From Wolfiporia cocos (lineage: Eukaryota > Basidiomycota > Agaricomycetes > Polyporales > Phaeolaceae): a stretch of DNA of 64,000 bases. Where the stretch lies: contig JACCLO010000005.1 of assembly GCA_029448655.1 (NCBI GenBank), positions 1,302,001-1,366,000 of the forward strand, written 5' to 3'. The notes beneath the pieces were generated by a model, which saw only the letters and a program-made list of their open reading frames with translations, was not told the origin of the DNA and made no database searches. A program made the translations under genes and the position numbers. Positions 1 through 12,298 of this stretch are shown one piece after another (the stretch's first letter is position 1; the number at the start of each line of letters is the position of its first letter).

Positions 1-990
1 AACCCGTATTACCGACCCCTGATGATAAAGATCAACCCCCCAGACGTGTTCGACGGGGAACGATCCGACATGCAGGACTTCATCAACCAGTGCAATTCCT
101 GGTTTACGATGTACGAAACGTCGTTTCAGAATGACATCCAGAGAGTGATCTTCATCCTCTCCTATATTTCGAACAAGGGGAAAACGGGTCAATGGAAACA
201 GAATTACCACCAAGTCTACACAGACCCTATGACGAAACGATTCTTCCCACCCAGTCTTGTGCAGTTTGATGCAGACTTCCAGAAAGCCTTCAGGGCCATC
301 GAAGAAATACAGAAAGTGCGGAAGAAGATCCTGGACATCTCCCAGGACAAGAAAGACATCGATGACTACATCACCGAATTTAATAACATGGCCGGGAAGG
401 CCCAGTATGATTGATACAGTGTGGATGGAAATGCACTGCTCATCACCCTATTCGAAAAAGGGTTACCAGAACACACGACGCGATATATCATCAGGATGCA
501 GCCGCTACCAGCGACCATTGACAATTGGCAGTCTGCTGCCTCATACTACGGAAACACGTACAAGATATTCCTGAAACACGAAAAGAATTTCGTCAGGAGG
601 CGGGATTGGCAACCCCCAAACCCAAATAACGGATGCACTAGTGCCCTGCAGACAACGACACCGAAAGATCCAAATGCCATGGATGTGGACCGAATGACCA
701 CACAGGAAAGAAATGATCACATCAAGAAGGGCAAGTGTTTCACTTGCCATAAGCCAGGGCACCTATCAAGGGACTGCACCAAGAAACCAAAAAGACCAGC
801 GTGCCCCCAATGAACCACTCGGAAGGCTGAGGAAGAAGAAGCCGAGCAGGAAGCTGGCATCGAAGAAGTCTCCAATGAAGGAGAAACAGAATATATCACT
901 GCAAATTGAGCGGCCACAGCGATCAGAACACTGAAAGCCAAGAACCCCGAACTCTTGGCACAGCTCATTGAAGAACAGGATTTTGCCTAG
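1..990 (+). pseudogene. gag remnant of gypsy copy 1
   Basis: Retroviral-type Gag capsid region followed by a single zinc knuckle (CFTCHKPGHLSRDC, C-x2-C-x4-H-x4-C) around 738-780 and an acidic tail ending in the sequence GAT TTT GCC TAG at 979-990. It is closely similar to the Gag of the intact element. In-frame stops occur near 415, 811 and 907. The last codons before the stop are identical to those of the intact copy, including the putative frameshift site. Confidence 0.9.
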
Positions 991-3900
991 GAGGGAAGCC
1001 CACGATCTTGCCCTCCGAAAAAGCAGCACATGTAATTACCTCGTTCGAGAAGAATCAATCTCTCTTCATCCCGGTAATCATGACGCTGGCAAAACACGTG
1101 AAGTGCAATGCACTAATCGACTCAGGAGCAATGTCGAACCTAATCCGCAGTAGAGTGGTAGAAAAATACAAGGTGCCTACGCAACCTTTGAAGAACCCAA
1201 TCATCGTCAGGAACGTCAATGGAACCAAAAACAAGGATGGGCAGATTGATTGCGAAGCCACCATCATGTTGCAATATCTGAAAACTCAGAAAACACGAAA
1301 AGTCCAATTCCTGGTGAGATCAATTGGCACAGAAAACATGATCCTGGGGTACGGGTGGCTAAAAGAAGAAAATCCAATGATCAACCGGAAGGACAAAACA
1401 GTCGATGTACGCTCTGTATTAGGAGCAGAAGAAAGAAAGCCCGAAACCACTATCTGTATGGATATGGTAGAAATGGTAATCGCCCCAGAGGGAAAAGTTC
1501 CGACTTGAGGAACTCAAGAAGCTGCGGGATACGATCTTTATGCAGCAAAGGAAATCAAAATCCCAGCAGGGGGATGGAAACTCGTCCCCACAGGAGTAAA
1601 GATGAAGATCCCAAAAGGATCTTATGGGAGGTTGGCTGGACAATCAGGCAACTGTCACAGATTTATCTGGGGCTTACAGCATTTTTCCTATGATTATAGC
1701 AATTTATCCGGGATTTATACGTCTAACTACAAGTTATCTACGGGTTAACTCCCATAGCCATACGACAAGCTCTTAACTGGGCTTATCAACCACATGACCA
1801 GCCTAGACACCGCTACGTCACACGACTAATGATATCATCGCACTATCATCGGTAACCTTACGGTCCGATATCCGCAATACGTCATATACGTCTAGACAAT
1901 AGCAATCGTCATAGCTACGTCATCCGGTCTCGCCCTTACGAGCTAGACCTGCCACGTCATAAGATCCTAGATCACAATGACAGGCCGAGCGCGGCACGCT
2001 CGCATAATAATGTCAACACGACCATACAGCATAATATTAGCAACAAGGCAATATCGCTATAGGTCACGGCCTTCTCGGCCTCCCACGGACTCGGTGTTCA
2101 TCAAGTCCCGGGCTTCTGCCATCATGGCGTTGCCCAAACACCGGTCCTCGCCTCACGGCTAAGACCAACACATGCCCCGGTAACCATCCGGACCGGGCTG
2201 TAACACATGCCACGGTACTTCCCGTCCAATGGCATAACGACCTCGGCGTCTCGCCTTGGTCATCCAACGAAGCCCGACCAATCGCCATTATACCTCATGG
2301 TATCCGGCAATCAGCTTCCCCATATACCCGGGCTGTGCCCGCGTTCATATGATAATATACACAAATCCCTCTCATACGATTGGTTCGGCCATTAGGGCCA
2401 ACCACGGCCATTCTATGTAGAGTCTATAAACAGTAGATAAGATAAGCTTCACCACTTGGCAAAGCCACATAACCCGGAAAGGTAACAGCTAGCTAGTAGC
2501 ACGTGACCTTCCCAAAAACATGTATATAAGTAGGAGCCAAGCGCTCTTTAACTTTAGTTCTATTCTTCTCGGTGTCCGCCGTAGAAGATACCCCTGCTGC
2601 ATCTGATCGTTCTACCTCCCCAAGTCGCCTTAGTACTAGGATACAGGCTTGGTGAGTCCCACAGAGCCTTCTGTGTCAGCAACACCCTGAAACATGGACT
2701 GGTAGTCCAAGCAGGAGTCATCAACTCAGACTACCGAGGGGACGTGGGAGCCATTGTCTTCAACTATTCAGACACAACACATAGGATCATTCCGGGCATG
2801 CGAATAGCCCAAATAATATTTGAACGACACCTGACCCCCAACATCGTCGAAGTAAATGACCTTGACGGAACGGAAAGGGGGGAGAAGGGATTTGGATCCA
2901 CAGACCAGCCAGAAGAAATGAACCAACGGCTGTACACCCCGGAGGAGTACGAAGCCATCAGGTGATTCGCGAAAGACAACCTGAGGATCATCAGGAGAAA
3001 GGGGGAAAAGCGAAGGAAATTCAGAACGAAAATACAGCTCATAAATGCCGTTCGGAAGGCATTAACGAAATCACAGGAATTCGCTCAGAAAACCCCTGAA
3101 CCTGAAAAAATGATAGAAGAAATGGTTCCAAAACACCTGCTGGACTTCGCCAAGGTGTTCAGTAAGGAAGCTGCAACAGCCTTTCCCCCTTCCAGACCAT
3201 GGGACCACACAATAGAACTCAAACCCGACTTCATACCAAAAGACTGCAAAGTCTATGCACTTTCCCCAAAAGAACAAAAGGCAATGGACGAATTCTTGAA
3301 AGAAAACCTAGTGAAAGGATTCATCGTCCCCTCGAAATCCCTGATGGCATCACCTTTCTTTTTCGTCCCAAAGACAATGGTCTGCGACCATGCCAGGATT
3401 ACCGCTACCTGAATGAAGGAACGATAAAGAATGTCTACCCCTTGCCGCTGATATCAGAACTCCTAGAAAAGCTGAAAGGGGCAAAGATTTTTATGAAAAT
3501 GGACCTCAGGGCAGGATACAATAACGTGCGAATCAAAGCAGGGGACAAATGGAAGGCAGCCTTCAAAACGAACAGAGGACTGTACGAACCCACAGTCATG
3601 TTCTTCGGACTATGCAACATGCCAGGAACCTTCCAAGCAATGGTGAACGAAATCCTGAAGGAGGAAATACTTGAGGGATGGGTCCTCGTCTACATGGACA
3701 ACATCCTGATTTTCTCGGCAGATGAAAAAACTCACAAGGAGCGGGAACGACAGATCCTTCAGAGATTGGTGGACAACCACCTCTTTGTGAAACCAGAAAA
3801 ATGCGTGTTCAGCAGAGACTGAGTCGAGTTTCTGGGGCTGGTCATTACCCCCGGAAACATCCAGATGGATCCGGTGAAACTGAAAGGAATTAAAGAATGG

Positions 3901-6060
3901 CCGATCCCTTGGAATCTCAAGGAAGTCAGATCCTTCCTGGGATTCGCGAACTTCTATCAAAAATTCATCGATCATTATTCGACACACGCACGACCCCTGG
4001 TCAACCTCACAGAAATGGTCACAGGGACCAGATTCCAGTGGACAGACAAAGAACAGAAAGCGTTCGACTATATGAAGAAGGTGTTTACTACAGCCCCGGT
4101 GCTAGGGACGCCGGACAAGGAAAAACCATTTATCCTCGAAACAGATGCATCGCAGTATGCCACTGGAGCCGTACTAAAACAGACAGATGAAACAGGGAAC
4201 AAACGACCTGTGGGATATCTCTCACGATCCCTGACACCAACGGAATGAAACTACGAAATCTATGACCGCGAACTACTCGGAATAGTCTGTGCGCTAGAAG
4301 AATGGCAGCATCTGTTAGAAGGAGCACCGCATCGGATCTTGATCTGAAGTGATCATCAGAACCTGACATACTGGAGAAGCCCACAGCGCCTAAATCAGCG
4401 ACAAGTGAGATGGCATCTATTCCTCTCACAATTCGACCTGAAATTACAGCACGTCCCGGGGAAAAAACTGGTAATGGCCGACATGCTTTCCAGGCTATAC
4501 CACCTAGATGAAAGTGAAGGGGACAATGAGGGAATCACCATGATCCCAGACAAACTGGTAATACATGTGATCCAGATCCCAATCATTGATTGAATCAAGA
4601 ATGCCAGTGATCGAGATGAATCTGCGGAACAGGCTCTCCACGCCTTAGACGAAAAAGGGGAGTTCCCCTCTGGTACAACAGCAGATGACTGGCGACAAAC
4701 AGATGGAGTATTGCTATACAAAGACAGGATGTACGTGCCAAGAGATGAGGGGCTCCAATGGGACGTCATCTCAAAATATCACAACTCAATCCCGGCTGGA
4801 CATCCTGGGATCTGGGGGACAATGTTCAAAGTTAAGGAACATTTCTGCTGGCCCAACATGGGAAAAACAATCGCAGAATATGTCAAGGGCTGCACAATCT
4901 GTCAACAGATGAAACCTGATCAGAACCCGATAAAACCCCCTTTACAACCGATACTGACACGAGAAGATGTGCTACCCTTCTCACAATGCCAGTCGATTTC
5001 ATCACCGACCTGCCAAGAGTCGGAAAATATGACTCAATGATGGTCATCATTGACCATGGCTTATCAAAAGCCATCTCCCTCACCCCGTGCGACAAAACAA
5101 TTACGAGCAAGGGAGCCGCAGAAATATTCCATCAGAAGATCTATTCACAATACGGCATCCCCAGAAAGATCATCTCAGACAGGGGGCCGCAATTCGCATC
5201 CAAACTCTTCAGAGAGTTATGCAAACTACAAGGAACAGAATCAGCGATGAGCACAGCCTACCACCCACAAATGGATGGACAAACAGAAAGAATGAACCAA
5301 CAGATTGAAGTGTACCTCCACATCTATTGCATGAACGACCCCTTCCAATGGGTGCAACGACTGCCGGATGTTGAATTCGCGCATAACACAAGAAGAACGG
5401 AAAGCCAACCCGCACCGCTTGAGATAATCTTGGGATACATGCCAAGAGGATTCCCAGACTATGATTGGGTCAGCAATGTCCCGGAAGCAACCAACCAAAT
5501 CAAGAAAATCAAAGAAGCATGAAACAAGGCATTCATCGCACACGAACTAGCCCAAAAAAGAATGGTGGGACGATTCATCAGAGAACTGCCAAAGCTTGAG
5601 AAAGGGGACTAGGTCTGGCTCGATGCCAAGAATCTGGAAATACCCCACGAATCAAACAAGCTCACTCCAAAGTGAGAAGGACCCTTCACCATTGCAGAAA
5701 AAATAGGAAAAACAACATACCGACTACAGCTGCCAACAAGCTGGAAAATTCATCCTGTCTTCCACGCAGCCTTACTAAAGCCATTTAAAGAAACAAGGGT
5801 GCATGGACCCAATTACATATGACCGCCACCGGACATCATCAAGGGACAGGAGGAATACAAAGTCGAAGCTATCATTCGCTGACAGATGGAGGGGAAAGAA
5901 ACATCAGTATCTCATCAAGTGGAAGGGATACACCACAGCTGACAACTCATGGGAAGACGAGGAGAATTTAGAACACTCCAAGGAGATGATAAAAGACTAC
6001 CACAGAGCGCGAGTCAGGACAACCCCAATACTCAAAAGCCGAACAGTGATAGTATGTTGA
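983..6060 (+). pseudogene. pol remnant of gypsy copy 1 (PR-dUTPase-RT-RH-IN-chromodomain)
   Basis: The domain order is visible across the broken frames. It starts with an aspartic protease (ALIDSGAM near 1117) and a dUTPase that is split by the solo LTR at 1653-2678. RT follows, with YMDN in place of YMDD near 3697. RNase H is near 4140. Integrase has its zinc finger near 4770-4905 and the DRGPQF and QTERMNQQIE motifs near 5180-5310. A chromodomain lies near 5850-6000. Stops interrupt it near 1506, 2964, 3821, 4246, 4346, 4591, 5521, 5611, 5674 and 5820. It ends at a TGA (6058-6060) immediately after the chromodomain, where the intact copy has CGA and reads on. Non-functional. Confidence 0.92.
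1653..2678 (+). mobile_element. Solo LTR nested in copy 1 dUTPase
   Basis: This 1026-bp LTR begins TGTCACAG and ends CTGTGTCA. It is flanked by an exact 5-bp direct repeat GCAAC (1648-1652 and 2679-2683). It interrupts the dUTPase codons between motifs 2 and 3. It belongs to the same LTR family as the 798-bp LTRs at 20309-21106 and 24964-25761 but is longer. It has a TATA-like TATATAAG near 2523, about 30 bp before the transcript-start region AGTTCTATTCT. No internal region remains, so it is a recombination-derived solo LTR. Confidence 0.92.
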
Positions 6061-6338
6061 CAACTCGCCACCAACTCCCTCGCCGCACCACGACCCCTCA
6101 CGACGTTGCGGGCCACAGAGAAGGGCAACCGAGAGGTACACCATTGAGAAGGTACTCGCCCCAGCACCTACAGATCAGACATGCCCTCCTCTGGTACAGG
6201 GCTGAGGGGCCCTTTGCTGGCCGAGCTGATGGCTGGACAGCCCTCTTCGACATCGCCCAGGACCTCACGCACATCTACAGCACCTATATGAACATCATGG
6301 AGGACCTCGTCCAAATGGAGGTGTTACGGTTATTTTGA
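6054..6338 (+). pseudogene. Third-ORF remnant of gypsy copy 1
   Basis: An ATG at 6054 overlaps the pol stop in the string ATGTTGA (pol reads TGT TGA, the third ORF reads ATG TTG A). The first ~90 codons match the 354-residue third ORF of the intact element (13729-14793, minus strand), so this frame, not the pol frame, is the conserved one. Truncated by the deletion that joins it to the LTR at 6322; the remaining codons run into the LTR and stop. Confidence 0.75.
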
Positions 6339-7028
6339 TTTTTCGAATATCGACAGAACTCACTACCGGGCGAATACGATACAGGGACTTGTTGCACAAC
6401 CAACCCCCTGGTTATTCGTGACTCTACTGGGCGCATCCCCAGTTGTACTAGACTATAGGGCACGTTTTATCTTTGGCAGATCCAACTCTGCCCCCGTTTC
6501 GTGTTCATCGTATATTAGCTGATAGATGGCGTTCAATCGCCATCATTTCTATCAATCGTCTCGGATATATCACTACATACTTATCAAACGTTTGGTACTA
6601 TAGCGTAGATAGTATCGGTGACATCTGGGACAGACCTGACCCCTAAAACCTAACGTAGTATATAAACTCATGTACTTACTGTCGAGGCTCTTCAGCTCGA
6701 CCTTGTTGTACAAACAAGAAGTCTTATACTCGTTCTCAAACGTAGGAAACTACGCTCAGTATTTCTCGCTCGAGCAACCGAACGACTAAGTCCTCAAAGT
6801 GCACACTGACTTCTCGGACTTAGGCGAGTCTTATATTCCATTCGACTCGCACCCAAACAGATTATATCCTCTAACGCGTATTGGATATTAACCGATCTCC
6901 TAAGGACTTCACTTAGGACTCGAAGGCATCTAACGAGTATTTGCCTTGCATACGGCGACGTGCCTACGTGCAGAAGAACGATCTATATTCGCGACTTGAA
7001 TATACGAACGGGTATTCGACCCGTAACA
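6322..7028 (+). repeat. 3' LTR of gypsy copy 1
   Basis: 707-bp LTR bounded by TGTTACGG and CCGTAACA, homologous to the 708-bp LTRs of the intact gypsy element in the opposite orientation. It contains TATATAAA near 6661, followed about 35 bp later by a diverged form of the transcript-start segment that is complementary to the primer site. Confidence 0.93.
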
Positions 7029-7500
7029 AGGACTTAGTCGTTCAAGAGCTCGGGAGATACTGGACGTAGTTTCCTACGTTTGAGAACGAGTATAAGACTT
7101 CTTGTTTGTACAACAAGGTCGAGCTGAAGAGCCTCGATGGTAAGTACATGGGTGTATATACTACGTTAGGTTTTAGGGGTCGAGTCCGTCCCAGATGTCA
7201 CCGATACTATCTACGCTATAGTATGAAACGTTTGATAAGTATGTAGTGATATATCCGAAATGATAGATAAGAATGATGATGGCGGTTGAACGCCATCTAT
7301 CAGCTAATAGACAATGAACATGAAACGAGGGCAGAGTTGGATCTGCCAGAGTCGAAACGTGCCCTATATGCTAGTACAACTGGGGATGCGTCCAGTAGAG
7401 TCATGAGTAGCCAGGGGGTTGGTTGTGCAACAAGTCCCTGTATTGTATTCACCCCATGGTGAGTTCTGCCAGCGTTCGAAAAATCGAAATAACCGTAACA
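7029..7500 (-). repeat. Inverted partial LTR abutting copy 1
   Basis: 472 bp of the same LTR in the opposite orientation, ending with the LTR terminus CCGTAACA at 7493-7500. It joins the direct LTR at 7028/7029 without a spacer, and about 235 bp of the inverted copy is missing at the junction. The two form a large imperfect palindrome with arms of about 470 bp. Confidence 0.88.
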
Positions 7501-8168
7501 CAAACCATATAACAATCCCACATTGATATCAAAGCACACCAGAAGCCCTAGGAAACGTTCTAATAATCTCAGTACCACAAGGCTACCACAAGGCAACATT
7601 TAACATAAGGTTCAACAAATTCCTGATCAGCACAGAATTATATATAGTCAAAAGCCACACAGACTTAAAGTTCACTTCTCCATCTATTTACACTTCACAG
7701 AAGTATTCCTGAGGACATCAGAATCACCCATACATACCAGGAATCATTCATATAACTTTATCTTAATCATAATTCAGGGATCAATAGATACATTGCAGAT
7801 CCCCAGCCATACCACACATGCTCTAAACCACAGAAACCCTTGACAAAGGTCTAATGAAGTCTACTAGCTTTGATCTACCACCTAGTCACCACATAACCAT
7901 TACAGGTATGCGAGATACATAGTTACATACACAGATCCATGTATATATAGCAGAGTCATACCAAGTTTGATCCTCAGCTTGGTTTAAATCAATTATTATC
8001 CTCCTTATTCTTCTTGTGTGTCTGAACATTGGTCTGACAATGTCTGTGTAGTGTAATTCCCACGTCTATGATTAGCCGGGAATATGACTCCAATGATGCC
8101 CAGATTAGCTTACATTTAGCCGTAGAAGACTTCTATTCGATCATTGTAACGGACAAGTCCCCGTAGCC
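7501..8168. other. AT-rich non-coding stretch
   Basis: AT-rich, with TATATATAG near 7940 and no credible reading frame. Could be a decayed solo LTR of another family, but no matching termini or target duplication was found. Confidence 0.4.
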
Positions 8169-8471
8169 CGAGAGACGCGCCATACCTGCTGCCGATCGTG
8201 ACGAGTGAACATCATCACAACGACGGTACTCAGAATTCGCTCGACCTTTATGACCGGTATGCACGCCCTAGTGTGTGGGTCGGACATTTAATAGATATGG
8301 GAATGTGACGAGATCAGAGACTTGCAAGTGAAGAATCGGCCGGGGGGCAAATATCTATCTTCACTTGTCTGAGTCGCAACTCATGTACTTCACCTGCTTC
8401 GCTTATGTGGTTGCGAGCATTCAGCCTGATCACGAGCTGTCAGTGAGTACTGTCACGAAGAGGGATTACCA

Positions 8472-10386
8472 CTCACAGCGCAAGGAATGAGTTCACGTAA
8501 ACTTGAGTGACAATGAAGCATTGATATGGCATTACGGAACGAGAGCAACTTACTCTTGCTCCCGACAAATTGGAATGCGATCCACAGATAGTAGGGATAG
8601 CCAAATGCATATCGGCCAAAGTAAGCATAAACATACTATGAGATTGAGTCGTCGCATCGGTTACTTCTGAGAAGACATTGCTACTCACAGTGGCCATCTG
8701 GAGAAGTTGAATTGCCCTATTAGTGACAATATGTGAGATTCTGCCCAGTGTAACACCGGTATGGTTGCATACATTGTAAGGATTCCTCGTTCTATGAGAT
8801 ACCGGGTCAGCTTCATGACAATGGGATCCCTAATCAGGTGAGCAATTGATGTTAGGTTCGTTTTCGTGTATTCCGCATTGGGAGAGCACTCACGCTTGGA
8901 GCAATGAATGCTTATGCCCTACCATACTCGAGCAAAGAGTGACGGTAATGCCGATATCCGTGATAGAGGCGAGAACCATCTGGGTAATTGGGGGTATCTG
9001 AGAAGTGGGGGAGATTTAGTATATGGCTACAGGTCTGTAGGATCCATACCGTGCTCAGATTGTAATTGTAGGATTCGGAGTTTGGGTTAGGGATTCCATA
9101 ACCGGGTATGGTTCCGCCTCCATCGCGGATTCTGGTAAGCATATCCAGAGTTTTATCGTCAAACTCGAGTATCGATGTTACATATCTAGCCCATCACGCA
9201 CGCAAATGCTGCATTGACTGGACAGGGGATAAAGTTGCATGATTGATGAAGATCAGACACGCCAAAAGTGATATGATATTTGAACCAACTCACTGAGACC
9301 TGCAACTGGTAGCAGGAATCTCAGTCATGCGAATGGGTTGTAAGCATAGCTGGCAGACGTACCAAACGAGCCTATGGCGAGAAGCAGCTTCATTTCGAGT
9401 GTCAGCCAAGAGCAAATATCAAGACACATTAGGCGAAAGAATTACTAGCACTATTGTCAGTGGCTTATGGTACCAAGTACGCGCAGAGGCTGTTGGATAT
9501 TTGATCAGTACAATTGACAGGCAGGAGATTGGAAGAGGCATCGCTCACTTGTCCATATTACGTAGACATAATAGCTGTTCAATATGAATTGATATTAGCA
9601 GCGCAAGACTACAACAATGACTGGCCGACCTATGCACGATGATCACCACAATGGACTAGGTAATGTCATTAGATGTAATTTGGACCACCAACATCAAGAT
9701 GGCACAATGCTCACTGTGAGTAGGAATTCAACCTGTCGTCAAAATCACACTGAGTTCCCGGTGAAGCGCAATTGATGGTAGAGAGTGTGCATACCGAGAA
9801 TGAGATGCTAAAAGGTCAGCCAAACAGATTAGCCTGATTTTATGGTAACTTAATATTTTGACACACCCTGTTATGTTAAAGCCAAGAAGATAATAATTAG
9901 GTAGAAAATCGAAACCACTGTATATGAACCTAAAAAAGAGTATCTATTGGCGACTCAGCCTTTACTCATTCGTCGGATTGGTCTCAATCCTCTAACCGCA
10001 GCTTCGAATAGCGCAATCATAGTGTCAAAGGTCCTATATCGATTCAGAATGTGGCAATAGTGAACAGTGGGTGGCATGTGATAAATACCAAAGCATTGCT
10101 ACCTAGGTGCTCGAAAAATGAGTCGCCGCGGTATACAGTGGAACGACGATCATCCAAACTCACCAGACTCCTCAACCACAGCCGATCTCTTGCATAGTGC
10201 CAAAAATAATACATTGTCTGGGCACAGGTGATACCGTATAGACTGGGATAGATGTTCAACATCGGCACGACTTTTCACCTGTTGTTTGGTTACGCACAAC
10301 ATTGCAAAGGCTAGCCCGCCTATCCACGGCCCATATTCGATGCTGTATAAGTCAAAACCGGCAAAATCAGCCATGAAGGAAACCAA
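8472..10386 (-). pseudogene. DUF6534-type multi-pass membrane protein, copy A (probably degenerate)
   Basis: Minus-strand exon-like blocks in the order expected for the basidiomycete DUF6534 family. The first is an N-terminal hydrophobic block (YGPWIGGLAFAMLC) from 10386. The next block, with YGITCAQTMYYFWHYARD and RLWLRSL, lies near 10240-10150. A membrane block with QMVLASITDIGITVTLC is near 8960, and the C-terminal VYVNSFLAL is near 8490. Typical GTGAGT donors separate them. Family members have about seven membrane segments and unknown function. I could not assemble one clean frame and middle exons are weak, so it is called a pseudogene. Copy B is at 36043-37953. The family is recognised by motif memory only. 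Confidence 0.6.
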
Positions 10387-10388
10387 GA

Positions 10389-11268
10389 TTGCAGACTTAA
10401 GAGTGTTCAGTTCACTAGGGGTTGAAATTGATGGTGATATTATGGCCTTCGCTATATATTCGCCATCTACGACCCTACGGCGCTGGCATTGCGTAAGATG
10501 TCGTCCGTGCTGCGCGCATCAATGTCCGAAGAAGCATCTACGGCGGCGATAGATGCCGTTGAGATATCCAACATGCCTGGTATCTGCAGCAACCGCGCTG
10601 TGCATACTCATCATCGATATCATAATGTGTCTGAACGAAACGCGAAGCCCTCTGATACAGATCGTCAATGAAGCTGTAGGTATGTGTCCCATGCAGACCA
10701 TGTTGCTTCCATAGTCGAGGATCCGTTGTCACCATATGCAGGTAGGAGGGACAATGTAGCAAGAGCATGATTGGTACCGCAGCTGTTCTATTGTCGATAC
10801 CACATTCCGCGATCGCTTGAAGGACAGAAAGTGAGGATCAGTTGCAACTGCATCATATATCAATGCAGTGCAAGAATGTGATAGTTTGGCGCGCGAGATG
10901 CCAAACCTATACAAATCAGTTTATGAATCTGAATCTTTGTTAGTGCTACTCAGAAGCACGTTGAACTGCCACAGGATCCTCATAAGCGTGAAGATGCCAT
11001 TGCCAATCACACACTCGAACTCGTGCCATCGCCCGTGGTCTTCACATTTTACACCGGGTACATCCAAGCGTTCTTGACTCAGTTGGAAGCGCACATACAT
11101 CGCCGCGGTCAAATATCGGTGCCGTGTCCTGTGCCAATCTGTCAAAGTAACGCTTCTTTTCATGTCCAGCACATTCTCGAAACGCAATAAAACACCATGC
11201 ACCTGTGCAACGGCAACCTCGCGATCGGGGGCAATCTGTCATTGAGCGTCCGTCCAGGGCTGTACGAT
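10389..11268 (-). pseudogene. Unrecognised degenerate gene, left part of copy A
   Basis: Homologous to sequence at about 37990-39592 in copy B. On the minus strand both copies keep short matching peptides (LLQIPGMLDISTAS near 10560-10600; LTDWHRTRHRY near 11120), but stops and shifts break both. The sequence is cut at about 11268 by the Helitron/gypsy block and resumes at 30563. No family recognised. Confidence 0.4.
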
Positions 11269-11279
11269 GAGTCCATGAG

Positions 11280-12039
11280 TCCATAAAGTAAAGGGAGCTC
11301 GCGTGGGAGGCGTCGCGTGTCGCTAGCGTGCAGCTAGCGTGGACGCCACGTTTGCCGCGTGGCGTCCATGGGCGTCATTCCTGCTCCCATTAGATAGGGC
11401 GCCTGGCGCCGGTGAATTCCCACGCCCAGCGCCTGCAAGGCGCGCGCGCTGCTAGCTCGCGTTTTGCGCGCTGTTCCTGCCCCGCACCACAGGGATTCGT
11501 GCCCCATGCCACGGGGATTCGTGCCCCATGCCACGGGGATTCGTGCCCCACACCACGGGGATTCGTGGCCCATTCCATGGGGGTTTGTGGCCCATGCCAC
11601 AGGGATTTGTGTCCTGTGGCATGGGGATTTTGTAATGTAAATACCCCACACCACGGGGATTTGTACCCCGTACCACGGGGATTTGTGCCCTACACCACGG
11701 GGATTTTTGGCCCATGCCATGGGGGTTTGTGCCCCATGCCACGGGGATTCGTGCCCCATGCCACAGGGATTTGTGTCCTGTGGCATGGGGATTTTGTAAT
11801 ATAAATACTCCACACCACAGGGGTCTGTACCCTGTGCCACAGGTATTTGCACCCCAGTGCCACAAGGGTGAATTCCCACACCCAGAGCCTGCAAGGCATG
11901 TGTGCCAGTTACAGATTCTACAAGCAAAGTGACAACGATACCGAGCATCAACGAGGTGGAGGAGTGGCTGAGCAGGCAGAGACTAAAATATATTCCTAAG
12001 ACATAACGTTTGTGGCGAAGCCACAGGTAATTAAGCTAG
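11280..12039 (+). mobile_element. Helitron-like unit 1
   Basis: It ends with the hairpin TGTGGC-GAA-GCCACA, a 10-nt spacer and CTAG (12036-12039), followed directly by TC of the next unit. This is the 3' architecture of Helitrons, a hairpin about 10 bp before CTRR. The 5' end is a diverged TCCATAAAG form. The body has the palindrome ACGCCACG/CGTGGCGT near 11343-11367 and a 22-bp minisatellite. No Rep/helicase gene, so non-autonomous. Confidence 0.72.
11479..11868. repeat. 22-bp GC-rich minisatellite array 1
   Basis: Tandem 22-bp units with core CCACGGGGATTYGTG followed by CCCC-rich spacers. Each unit is partly self-complementary (CCCC...GGGG). Because 22 bp x 3 is a multiple of three, long open frames appear on both strands with a 22-residue repeat; these are not genes. 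Confidence 0.93.
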
Positions 12040-12298
12040 TCTATAAGTAATGGGAGCTGGCGCCGGAGGCGCTCGCGTGCGGCTAGCGTGCAGCTAGCGT
12101 GTCGCTCGCGTGCAGCTAGCGTGTCGCTCGCGTTTTGCGCATGTTCAGCGCACATTTTGCGCACATGGACGCCACGTTTGCCGCGTGGCGTCCATGCGCG
12201 TCGTCGATCCTGCTCTCATTAGATAGGGCGCTTGCCATCCGCGGAGTTGGCCGGTGGATTCCCATGCCCGGCGCCTGCAAGGCGCGCGCGCTGTTTCT

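Larger units (their letters stand above)
1..7028 (+). mobile_element. Decayed Ty3/gypsy chromovirus (copy 1), 5' end outside window
   Basis: Reads gag, protease, dUTPase, RT, RNase H, integrase, chromodomain and the start of a third ORF in the same order as the intact minus-strand element at 12967-26887, then ends in an LTR at 6322-7028. The window opens inside gag, so the 5' LTR is not seen. The frame is broken by many in-frame stops. At least four (gag about 415, RNase H about 4346, pol about 4591, integrase about 5521) are TGA where the intact copy has CGA arginine codons. The RT catalytic motif YMDD is YMDN here. About 0.85 kb of 3' internal sequence present in the intact copy is missing just before the LTR. 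Confidence 0.93.

Noticed and set aside
7940..8060. Possible solo LTR promoter near TATATATAG
   Set aside because: No TG/CA termini with a flanking duplication could be found, so not called an LTR.
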